Origin: Yersinia rochesterensis
GTDB lineage: Bacteria > Pseudomonadota > Gammaproteobacteria > Enterobacterales > Enterobacteriaceae
Direction: 5' to 3'
DNA length: 64,000 bases
Assembly: GCF_003600645.1 (NCBI RefSeq)
Contig: NZ_CP032482.1
Coordinates: forward strand, 4,340,001 to 4,404,000
The position numbers were made by a program, and so were the translations under genes. Positions 29,523 to 37,384 of this stretch are shown here, piece by piece. Within the stretch, counting starts at the first letter, position 1. Every line of letters starts with the position of its first letter. The notes below the pieces were generated by a model. The model was not told the DNA's origin, ran no database searches, and was given only the letters and a program-made list of their open reading frames with translations.

Positions 29523-31354
29523 ATGGAGAGCAACTAAAAAGTATCGGGATGCATAAAGTAATCAGCGGTATCAGTATAGAAAATAGCGGGGTACTTCCTT
29601 GTATTCATAACTGTGTTATTTTAGAAGGGTTTAATTTATCTCTTAGAGATATTTTTAAAAACTATTGGAATCTATCAGACAAACCAAACAAACAAATACT
29701 ATTAAACTTTTTGATTAACAATCAAACAGACTTATTCATTGACATAAAAGGCTATTTTTACTTTATGCTAGAAAATAAAAAACTGACTATTTCAGCACCA
29801 AATAAAACCTTCAGCTTTTACCTGAAAGATAAAACCCAAGATTTATCATTACTGTTTAAAATTGAAAATAATGTCTTCAGCACTCAATATATTGAGTCTA
29901 TTGGCACGAACATGACCAATAGTTCACCCATGATAGATTTCCACTGGCCATTTACTGGATGGTCATCTACTCAATTGTCTATTTTAAATTTTAGCGATAC
30001 CCCGCAAATATTACGCAATATAACTATGACTGCTAATACCAACAATACCAGAGTGAAACGAGACCTTATCAGTAAGCTTGCTTGTTGGGGTATCCCGGCA
30101 TTAGCCATTTACAATTATGTGGTACAAGGGCGCTGCAACCAATTAGATAAACTTACCCATAAGCTCAAAGATTTATTTCATGGTGACAGCATTAAAATTG
30201 CTGGCCATGCTGACATGCTGCCTTTAGCAGCTGACGTCAATATTCCTCCATTATCCGAAATAGCGCCAGGAACCCAGATCCTCGACCACATTGATACCAA
30301 TATAAAAGAAGAGGGGCTGACCTTGCCGGCCACCGCACGCTATTGTGGTACAACATTAGCTGCGATTATTCATGAGCGCTATCCCCGTCAACCGATGCAC
30401 CCCTGCCCCCAATGGGTATCACAGTCATTGGCCGATTTCACCTTACTTTTTGGTTATAATCTACACACTTGGTCTGGCGATTATTTACATACTCTAATAA
30501 ATAACATTATTACCCATCAACGTATTAATATTGACGATGAAGCGCTACCTGAATATCACCACCATGATACCGAACAACGGTTGATTCATAGTATTACCAC
30601 TCAAGTTAGAGAGTTAGGACAGGTTGAGGTACAAAATACCCTGGCTCGAGCTTTTGAATATTCACAACAAAATTATGCTAATTATTTAACCCATGCAGTG
30701 GGGGCTAATGCCCAACCTTTATTGCCCCCTCAAGCAGTACAAGAATTACCCCTCGGTTATTATGAACTGGATTTACTGTCTTATAACTTTCAGGATACTC
30801 AGGTAAGAGTTTTACACAATAATCAGTGGGTAGCATCTACTCACCATTTCGAAGTAGACGTTATTGATGGCTCGCGAGAAGAAACACAATCTGTCAGAGA
30901 TGCGGTATTAACTGTTATTAATCAATGGAAGGAAAAATACAGTAATCAGATTATAGAACGCGATGGAGCAAACGGTGAATTAACGCCTGAAAGTGCAATA
31001 ATTGAGGCAGGGCAGATATTAAGTCACACCATTGCCAGTGGGTTAACTTATTACTTAGGTTTGGGTACTGATCAGTTTTTTATTGTTCGCTTAAATGGTG
31101 AGATAGTCAGTATTTTACAATCTGACAGTATTCATAACTCTGATAATGCTGAAATTACTGCCTCACTGACTCACCCTGATTATGTGCTGAGACCGAATGC
31201 AGAGGGTACCATTAGAGGTGCAGGGACTGCCGCTGTCAGAGAAATGGCCCGTTATATGCAGGCCAAAGGACGCAAAAAAATTATTAGCGATGTACTATCA
31301 CAGCCCTCGGCGATGGTGAAAAGTAAGCTAGGTTTCCACTCCATAGAATTATAA
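29510..31354 (+). CDS. Putative exported toxin, paralogue 2 (main part, downstream of frame break)
   Basis: This 614-residue frame is clearly paralogous to the proteins at 27133 and 31951. It has the CIHNC pair (Cys31, Cys35) and RVKR (181-184). A hydrophobic segment with Cys192 and Cys209 (SKLACWGIPALAIYNYVV) follows. Cys279, YPRQ (291-294), Cys299 and RGAGTA (569-574) are also present. No signal peptide and no ribosome site precede ATG 29510, so I infer it is normally made fused to the secreted crystallin domain through the CCCCC tract. It ends SIEL, not KDEL or HDEL, so the ER signal appears lost. Together with the frame break this suggests a decaying or variant copy. Confidence 0.7.
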   Translation: METINGEQLKSIGMHKVISGISIENSGVLPCIHNCVILEGFNLSLRDIFKNYWNLSDKPNKQILLNFLINNQTDLFIDIKGYFYFMLENKKLTISAPNKTFSFYLKDKTQDLSLLFKIENNVFSTQYIESIGTNMTNSSPMIDFHWPFTGWSSTQLSILNFSDTPQILRNITMTANTNNTRVKRDLISKLACWGIPALAIYNYVVQGRCNQLDKLTHKLKDLFHGDSIKIAGHADMLPLAADVNIPPLSEIAPGTQILDHIDTNIKEEGLTLPATARYCGTTLAAIIHERYPRQPMHPCPQWVSQSLADFTLLFGYNLHTWSGDYLHTLINNIITHQRINIDDEALPEYHHHDTEQRLIHSITTQVRELGQVEVQNTLARAFEYSQQNYANYLTHAVGANAQPLLPPQAVQELPLGYYELDLLSYNFQDTQVRVLHNNQWVASTHHFEVDVIDGSREETQSVRDAVLTVINQWKEKYSNQIIERDGANGELTPESAIIEAGQILSHTIASGLTYYLGLGTDQFFIVRLNGEIVSILQSDSIHNSDNAEITASLTHPDYVLRPNAEGTIRGAGTAAVREMARYMQAKGRKKIISDVLSQPSAMVKSKLGFHSIEL

Positions 31355-31600
31355 ATACCCTGATAATAAAAATAAACTCTATATCCTCATATTTTGATCG
31401 AACGCCATAGGCTTAAACAATGGAGAAATAATCTATATAAGTTAATTATCTCGGGAAGCTAGCCATTCCATTTATTGTGATACCGCCAGTGAAATACCAC
31501 CAAAAAAAATAACACCTATAAGTAACACGTTTCCCAGCAATAATATTTATGTAGCCAAGGAACATTGATAAATCAACGAATAACAGAAAAAGGAACCAGT

Positions 31601-31948
31601 ATGAATAAACTATTATTTCTATTTTTATTATCTATCACTTTTATCGGGGATGTTAAGTCCAATGAAGAACATATTCATGAACCAATAGGTAAGCCATTAT
31701 ATTTTACAGCAAAAAAATATGCTCCGGTTTGTTTCTACACCGAAGATAACTTTCAAGGAGAATCCGTTTGCCTGACGCCACCTATGATGATGGATTTTTA
31801 TAATACTAAAGATCATCACTTCAATGATAATATATCTTCTATTAAAATTCCTGAAGATGTGCATGTTACTATTTATAAAAATGATAATTATAATCAACCG
31901 AGTTATAAACTAATGGAGTCTATTAATTTAAGTGAGTTAAAAAAATAG
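31601..31948 (+). CDS. Signal peptide plus beta/gamma-crystallin domain (copy 3), ending at a slippery site
   Basis: This 115-residue protein starts at ATG 31601, preceded by AGGA, with a signal peptide (KLLFLFLLSITFIGDVKS). The beta/gamma-crystallin domain is complete: CFYTEDNFQG, calcium-site motif NDNISS, second key VTIYKNDNYN with QPSYKLMESI. It ends GAG TTA AAA AAA TAG. Beta/gamma-crystallin domains of Yersinia exported proteins are known to bind calcium. Its last codons form a -1 frameshift heptamer, so the product may exist both alone and fused to the 609-residue frame that begins 2 bp later. The 246 bp before it hold no supported gene. Confidence 0.8.
   Translation: MNKLLFLFLLSITFIGDVKSNEEHIHEPIGKPLYFTAKKYAPVCFYTEDNFQGESVCLTPPMMMDFYNTKDHHFNDNISSIKIPEDVHVTIYKNDNYNQPSYKLMESINLSELKK
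31939..31948 (+). promoter_or_regulatory. Candidate -1 programmed frameshift site A_AAA_AAA followed by UAG
   Basis: The zero frame reads TTA AAA AAA TAG. The heptamer A_AAA_AAA (31939-31945) fits X_XXY_YYZ exactly in phase, with the stop codon next. A -1 shift reads ATA GAT ATG and enters the large frame at 31951. Transcriptional slippage on A7 would give the same product. Confidence 0.65.
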
Positions 31949-31950
31949 AT

Positions 31951-33780
31951 ATGTCAGGTCAAATTAGTGCTGTTATCACGGCCCAATCGCCTGGTTTTTG
32001 CGATGAAAACTGCGTTATCCTAACAGAACAAAAAATAGAATTAGAGGAAGTGTTTAACAAATACCACGAAATTAAACACAATACTAATAAACTTATATTA
32101 ATGAATTTTGAAGTAAATAAAGACAGTGACTTTGTCGTAGGATTTATTGACTACCCTTTGGCTCTAGTTATTGGCAATGATCTGCTTTTTTATACTACAG
32201 CACACAGCAAGCCCCTCAATATGAGGCTTAGAGAAAATACTGATAATTTATCTCTCTTATTTAAATTAAATGAAAATAGTTTACAGTTTCAATATCTGGC
32301 AGCTAAAGGGACTGAACCCCTCAATACCCCATTTTGGATTAATGCAAAATATTCGTATGAAAAATTGCCAACTTTATATATCAGTAATGGCATCCCCACG
32401 GATGATGAGGATAGCTCGTCTGAGCATCTCACCCCATTAATACTGAATAAAACGATTATCGCACTCAACAAACACCCCCAACGCAGTAAACGAGGGTTCT
32501 TAGGACTTGCTGCCTGTGTAGGTATTCCAGTGCTGGCAATTTATAACCTTGTTACTCATGGGCACTGTAATCAGCTTGATAGATTGGTTGGCATGAATGA
32601 ATTTTCTCATGACGATGGCGAGGGAAAAACGCTGGTGGTAGCAGGCCCGGCAACTCCCGTGCCACCTGCAAAACCGGGTGCTGATTCCCCCTTAGAACAA
32701 CCCACGCCGGTGGCACTGGTATTAACTCATCTTAATACTCACCTGCATCACCAGGCACTGACGCTACCCGCAGCAGCAAGAGCCTGTAATACCTCGGTAG
32801 AGAATATTATCGGCGCCCGCTATCCGCGCCAAACAGGGATTCGCTGCGGATCCAGACTGTCCATTATACTGGCTGATTTTACATTGCTTTTTGGTGAAGG
32901 CTTATTGAATTGGACAACCGAGCATCTAAACCAAGTTTTACAAAGTATTAATGAGCATGGTACCACTGGCTATGCAGGATCTGACCGGGCCACGGAGTCT
33001 CGATTAGTCGAAAGGGTGCAACAGGCAATATCCGATCTAGGTATTAGGCAATTAACCGAGATATTGCAGCATGCTTTTAATGACGCAGTACTCAATTACA
33101 CTCAGTATTTGATGCAAAATGAAGAACAAGAGACTCTTGCCACGCCTCTGGCCGCACAAGACTTACCTCTGGGGGATTACACTTTATTTTTAGAACAATA
33201 TATTCACCCAGAGGAACTTCCTGCACCATTAATTATGGATAACGACCAATGGATTAGACCAGATGGCCTTTATTTTGAGGTAAGCGTTATTCCTGGCGGC
33301 GATCATCATCTTCCAACCAATTTAACCGATGAAATACTCGAAGTTGTCGATAATTGGCGGATATCTTATAGCCAAATCGAATATGACAAGGATAATTCGG
33401 GTATGCCATTAACCAGCCAAGACCGAACTAAATATGCCGCGCAAGTGACAAGCCATATGTTATCGGAACTTTTATCTGCTAACTCGAGTAATTATCAATT
33501 TGTCATTGTTAAGCTAAAAGGAAAAGTCATTAGCGTATTAGCATCGCGGAATGATGAGAATGGTGTAGATAGTTATCTCAACTTCTCTGTAACAGCTCCT
33601 CAATATGTCTTAACCCCAAATGAAAATGGCAGTGTTCGCGGCGCAGGAACTGCGGCGGTAAGAGAGTTAGCGCGTTATCTTAAAGAGAAAGGGAAAAAAA
33701 CACTCAGTGCTCATGTTATTTCCCAGCCCTCTGCCAAAGTGAAACTCAAAATTGGTTTTGTTCATAAAGATGAGCTTTAA
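31951..33780 (+). CDS. Putative exported toxin, paralogue 3: furin-type site, GNAT-like C-terminus, KDEL end
   Basis: The 609-residue frame has the layout CDENC (Cys17, Cys21), a beta-rich segment, then PQRSKR with RSKR at 178-181. The hydrophobic stretch GFLGLAACVGIPVLAIYN follows at once, with Cys189 and Cys206. A low-complexity Pro/Ala linker leads to a central domain with Cys279, YPRQ (291-294) and Cys299. The GNAT-like C-terminus has RGAGTA at 563-568 and KLKIGF. The protein ends KDEL. No signal peptide and no good ribosome site precede ATG 31951. Secretion, disulfides, furin and ER sorting all require export, so fusion to the upstream crystallin/signal-peptide frame by a -1 shift is the simplest reading. 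Function is inferred, not known. Confidence 0.75.
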   Translation: MSGQISAVITAQSPGFCDENCVILTEQKIELEEVFNKYHEIKHNTNKLILMNFEVNKDSDFVVGFIDYPLALVIGNDLLFYTTAHSKPLNMRLRENTDNLSLLFKLNENSLQFQYLAAKGTEPLNTPFWINAKYSYEKLPTLYISNGIPTDDEDSSSEHLTPLILNKTIIALNKHPQRSKRGFLGLAACVGIPVLAIYNLVTHGHCNQLDRLVGMNEFSHDDGEGKTLVVAGPATPVPPAKPGADSPLEQPTPVALVLTHLNTHLHHQALTLPAAARACNTSVENIIGARYPRQTGIRCGSRLSIILADFTLLFGEGLLNWTTEHLNQVLQSINEHGTTGYAGSDRATESRLVERVQQAISDLGIRQLTEILQHAFNDAVLNYTQYLMQNEEQETLATPLAAQDLPLGDYTLFLEQYIHPEELPAPLIMDNDQWIRPDGLYFEVSVIPGGDHHLPTNLTDEILEVVDNWRISYSQIEYDKDNSGMPLTSQDRTKYAAQVTSHMLSELLSANSSNYQFVIVKLKGKVISVLASRNDENGVDSYLNFSVTAPQYVLTPNENGSVRGAGTAAVRELARYLKEKGKKTLSAHVISQPSAKVKLKIGFVHKDEL

Positions 33781-33803
33781 CTCCGCCACAAAATCATGCG
33801 TAT

Positions 33804-34448
33804 TTATTCTGTGACGACACGATATACACAGCGGCGGGAGCCAGCGAGGATATGCTCAGTTCGCTCGACAGGTGCTTGTAGCGCCTGACGAAATACATCC
33901 AATTCGGCGCGGCAAAAACCCTGACAATGGGTGGCTGCCGCGCAAATTGGGCAGTGATTTTCAATCAGCAATATTGAGCCATCGGCCTGAGTTTGACATT
34001 CTGCCATGTACCCCTCCTGAGAGCGGATAGCCACCAGCCGCTCCACCCGTTCATCAATACTATTGGCCCCTTTCATCGCCTCGCAATAGAGTTCGCGCGT
34101 TTCCTGCTCACGGGTATCTATCAGTAAATTAAGCGCTTCTTCGCCTAATTTGGTGCGCACCATCCGCAATAATTGCACCGTTAACTCGCCGTGAGCATCC
34201 GGAAAGCGGGCATTCCCGGCCTCAGTAAGCTGCCAAAGTTGGATAGGCCGCCCTACGCCTTTGGCCTGCGCCACGGCGACAACCAGCCCGTCTTTGGCTA
34301 ATTTTACAAATTGTTGTCGTGCTGCTTCCCCCGTGGTGCCGAGGATCTTGCCCGCATCTGTGGCTTGCAAGGGGCCACGAGTCTTCAGCAACATCAACAG
34401 ACGCTCAGCAACAGACTGTGGTTGACTGGTAGAATGGTCGATATTCAT
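33804..34448 (-). CDS. SufR/COG2345-like iron-sulfur winged-helix regulator
   Basis: The 214-residue protein has an N-terminal winged helix (RLLMLLKTRGPLQATDAGKILG, GEAARQQFVKLAKDGLV). A C-terminal cysteine cluster follows, CPICAAATHCQGFC then RRCVYRV, matching the [4Fe-4S]-binding part of SufR-like repressors. It diverges from the MFS transporter across about 200 bp and probably controls it. It is convergent with the toxin-like cluster, whose last stop is about 20 bp away, so it is less likely to control that. Confidence 0.82.
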   Translation of the reverse strand: MNIDHSTSQPQSVAERLLMLLKTRGPLQATDAGKILGTTGEAARQQFVKLAKDGLVVAVAQAKGVGRPIQLWQLTEAGNARFPDAHGELTVQLLRMVRTKLGEEALNLLIDTREQETRELYCEAMKGANSIDERVERLVAIRSQEGYMAECQTQADGSILLIENHCPICAAATHCQGFCRAELDVFRQALQAPVERTEHILAGSRRCVYRVVTE

Positions 34449-34653
34449 ATCTTCCCCGCTATCATGGGTGCGCTTTCTATTTTAACGAATGATTGCCAGT
34501 ATAACATTTTACAAGCTTATGCTTGACTTATTATCAGTGCCCAGCCTAAATTATTCCAAGAATTTACTTGTTTAACTTTATCGTAACAACACTTTGTCGT
34601 AACAACAACAGCAACTCAACAACCAGATTTCTGGCAGGATGGAAAACGTGATA

Positions 34654-36093
34654 ATGAATGATGCAAGCCGTTGGAGTGATTTGTTCTCCGGCAAGAACGC
34701 GGCTTTTGCCATAGCCCTGTCAGGCGGCGTAGTGTTACACGCGATCAATATTTATATCGCCACCACTATTTTACCGTCCGTGGTTCTGGAGATTAATGGC
34801 CTGAGTCTCTATGCCTGGAATACAACTCTGTTCGTCACCGCTTCAATCCTCGGCTCAGCGCTTTCAGCCCGATTGCTCAGTGGCTACGGCCCGCGCAGTG
34901 CATATCTGTTCGCTTCATTGACCTTTATGTTAGGCAGTGCTTTGTGTGCTATGGCACCCAATATGCCACTGATGCTGGTTGGCCGAACCGTGCAGGGTTT
35001 GGGCGGGGGTTTTCTGTTCGCACTCTCTTACGCCATGATTAATCTGGTATTTCCACAATCATTGTGGCCGCGAGCCATGGCGCTGATTTCAGGGATGTGG
35101 GGCGTCGCAACCCTGATTGGCCCCGCCATTGGCGGGATATTCGCGGAAATGAACGCCTGGCGCTTTGCTTTCTGGACGTTGCTGCCCGTGACCCTGATTT
35201 ATGCCATTTTCACCTGGCGCATCCTGCCGAAAGGGAGATCCAGCACCGCCGTCACCTCGACATTACCAGTAACCCAGCTGGTGCTATTAACCGCAATTGT
35301 CCTGACGATTTCCGCCAGCAGTATTGCTAGCAGCGGCCTGACGAATCTGCTGGGAATCGGATTGGCGGTTTTACTGTTAGTGCTGTTATTGCGCATTGAA
35401 TCCCGCGCCACTTCGCGCTTACTGCCAAAAGGTGCATTGCGCCTAAATTCCCCCTTGGCGGCGCTCTATATCACCATTTCTTTACTGGCGATCGGCATTA
35501 CCTGCGAGATTTTTGTCCCTTATTTCTTACAAACCTTGCACGGCCAATCACCGCTGATTTCTGGCTATATCGCCGCCACGATGGCAGCGGGCTGGACAAT
35601 TTCTGAAGTCATGAGTGCTGGCTGGAAGAAATCAGGTGTTCGTTGGGCGATTATCAGCGGCCCAGTTATTGTGCTGGTAGGGATAATTGCGCTCGCCATT
35701 CTGATGCCGGTCAGCTCATTGGGCGGGTGGGCGCAGATGGGCCCTATCGCCATCGCGCTGACATTAGTGGGCTTTGGTATTGGTTTTGGCTGGCCGCACC
35801 TGCTGACCCGCATTCTGCAAGTGGCTGCTGAAGAAGATAAAGATATTGCCGGGGCCTCGATTACCACGGTACAGATGTTTGCCACCGCAGTGGGGGCGGC
35901 AATAGCCGGAATGGTAGCCAACCTTTCGGGGCTTAATTTCCCCGGCGGGGTCGCGGGTGCCGAAAACACCGCCCATTGGTTATTTACGCTGTATGCCATT
36001 GCCCCTGCACTGGCGATTATCACCGCGCTACGCTGCGCCGCCATTCGCTTGCCCGGCTTTGCTGTTAAAAGCACCGCCAGTCACGAAGCATAA
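34654..36093 (+). CDS. MFS transporter, drug-efflux type
   Basis: This polytopic inner-membrane protein of about 479 residues has many hydrophobic segments. Motif A-like (LLSGYGPRSAYLF) and antiporter motif C-like (SGMWGVATLIGPAIGG) regions point to the multidrug-resistance 14-helix group. ATG 34654 (MNDASRWSDLF) is chosen over ATG 34639 because the AGG there touches the start codon with no spacing. It is divergent from the SufR-like regulator and followed by a strong terminator. The substrate is unknown. Confidence 0.85.
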   Translation: MNDASRWSDLFSGKNAAFAIALSGGVVLHAINIYIATTILPSVVLEINGLSLYAWNTTLFVTASILGSALSARLLSGYGPRSAYLFASLTFMLGSALCAMAPNMPLMLVGRTVQGLGGGFLFALSYAMINLVFPQSLWPRAMALISGMWGVATLIGPAIGGIFAEMNAWRFAFWTLLPVTLIYAIFTWRILPKGRSSTAVTSTLPVTQLVLLTAIVLTISASSIASSGLTNLLGIGLAVLLLVLLLRIESRATSRLLPKGALRLNSPLAALYITISLLAIGITCEIFVPYFLQTLHGQSPLISGYIAATMAAGWTISEVMSAGWKKSGVRWAIISGPVIVLVGIIALAILMPVSSLGGWAQMGPIAIALTLVGFGIGFGWPHLLTRILQVAAEEDKDIAGASITTVQMFATAVGAAIAGMVANLSGLNFPGGVAGAENTAHWLFTLYAIAPALAIITALRCAAIRLPGFAVKSTASHEA

Positions 36094-36106
36094 TAAATGA
36101 TGAGAG

Positions 36107-36134
36107 CCAACCTGCTCAAACAGGTTGGTTTTTT
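36107..36134 (+). terminator. Terminator after the MFS transporter gene
   Basis: CCAACCTG (36107-36114), a six-base loop and CAGGTTGG (36121-36128) are followed by TTTTTT. Confidence 0.9.
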
Positions 36135-36250
36135 CATTGCTCGTAACATTATAAGGGCGATTAGCGCTTGATCCCGCACCACTCTTTGCTGTTATTCTGG
36201 CTTTAAATCTTAATATTAATCCTATTGACCCAAAGTCATTGGAGGTTGCG

Positions 36251-37231
36251 ATGAAGCCGTCTATTGTGCTGTACAAAAGTATTCCCGCTGATCTACATCA
36301 GCGTTTAGAGCAACATTTTACCGTAAACAGTTTTGAGGGTTTATCTTCAGATAATCAGCCTGAGCTATTGGCTGCGCTGCAACAGGCGGAAGGACTTATC
36401 GGTTCCGGCGGTAAAATTGATCAGACTTTCTTGCAATTAGCACCTCGGCTGCGCGCTGCTTCAACCATTTCTGTCGGTTATGACAATTTTGATGTCGATG
36501 CGCTGAACCAGCGCGGAATTGTATTAATGCACACGCCGACCGTTTTGACTGAAACAGTGGCCGACACCATGATGACGCTGGTGCTTTCCACTGCTCGTCG
36601 GGTTGTCGAGTTGGCTGAGCGCGTGAAAGCCGGTGAGTGGCAAGACAGCATTGGTGATGATTGGTTTGGCGTCGATGTTCATCATAAAACTATTGGCATT
36701 CTCGGCATGGGCCGGATTGGCATGGCGCTAGCCCAACGGGCACATTTTGGTTTCAGCATGCCGGTGCTGTACACCACCCGTCGCCCACATGAAGAAGCGG
36801 AAAAGCGCTTTGGTGCTCGCCGCTGCTCACTCGATACATTGCTGGCTGAGGTCGATTTCCTCTGCATTACCCTGCCGATGACCGAGCAGACTTATCATAT
36901 GATTGGCCGTGAACAACTGGCTAAAATGAAATCCAGCGCCATTTTGATCAATGCAGGCCGTGGGCCAGTCGTGGATGAAAAAGCACTGATTGCGGCCCTA
37001 CAAGATGGCACTATTCATGGCGCGGGCTTGGATGTATTTGAACAAGAACCTCTGCCGGTGGATTCGCCATTACTCACATTACGCAATGTGGTGGCCGTGC
37101 CGCATATTGGTTCCGCCACCCACGAAACTCGCTACAACATGGCCGCCTGCGCGGTGGATAACCTGATTGCCGCACTGACCGGCACTGTCACAGAAAACTG
37201 CGTCAATCCGCAGGTATTGCAGAAAATATAA
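36251..37231 (+). CDS. ghrB: Glyoxylate/hydroxypyruvate/2-ketogluconate reductase GhrB
   Basis: This cytoplasmic D-2-hydroxyacid dehydrogenase of 326 residues reduces glyoxylate, hydroxypyruvate and 2-ketogluconate with NADPH. ATG 36251 follows GGAGG at 36241-36245. The Rossmann motif is [16 protein letters not shown]. The catalytic Arg lies in [12 protein letters not shown] and the His in [11 protein letters not shown]. It matches E. coli GhrB (YiaE), about 324 residues. Confidence 0.95.
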   Translation: MKPSIVLYKSIPADLHQRLEQHFTVNSFEGLSSDNQPELLAALQQAEGLIGSGGKIDQTFLQLAPRLRAASTISVGYDNFDVDALNQRGIVLMHTPTVLTETVADTMMTLVLSTARRVVELAERVKAGEWQDSIGDDWFGVDVHHKTIGILGMGRIGMALAQRAHFGFSMPVLYTTRRPHEEAEKRFGARRCSLDTLLAEVDFLCITLPMTEQTYHMIGREQLAKMKSSAILINAGRGPVVDEKALIAALQDGTIHGAGLDVFEQEPLPVDSPLLTLRNVVAVPHIGSATHETRYNMAACAVDNLIAALTGTVTENCVNPQVLQKI

Positions 37232-37265
37232 GCGACTCGATTGGTCTGCTTGCAGGCCAAATCCC

Positions 37266-37311
37266 CCTCCTCCATCGCCCTCCTCCCTACAATAATCCCT
37301 AGAGGATGAGG
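37266..37311. promoter_or_regulatory. MalT-box-like sites upstream of malS
   Basis: Compared with GGGGA(T/G)GAGG, there is a direct site GAGGATGAGG at 37302-37311 (9 of 10). On the minus strand there are AGGGAGGAGG at 37288-37279 (9 of 10) and ATGGAGGAGG at 37275-37266 (8 of 10). malS is MalT-controlled in E. coli. Confidence 0.55.
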
Positions 37312-37384
37312 CTATTTCTTCGCCGTCTGGCACTCTGATATTCATAAAGATTTATACGTTTCTCAGACCCAAGGAAGACGCGCG

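Noticed and set aside
29510..29548. ATG 29510 as an independent start for the copy-2 protein
   Set aside because: No ribosome site, no signal peptide, and the sequence upstream in the same frame aligns with the crystallin-fusion junction of copy 3, so the ATG is probably internal.
31472..31540. Short hydrophobic frame on the minus strand (about 22 residues, starting TTG) between copies 2 and 3
   Set aside because: It has a TTG start, no ribosome site and an AT-rich context; chance is more likely than a small membrane toxin.
27133..33780. ADP-ribosyltransferase activity, expected by analogy with exotoxin A or cholera toxin
   Set aside because: I could not find the R-S-E or H-Y-E motif set in any of the three proteins; the C-terminus looks GNAT-like instead.
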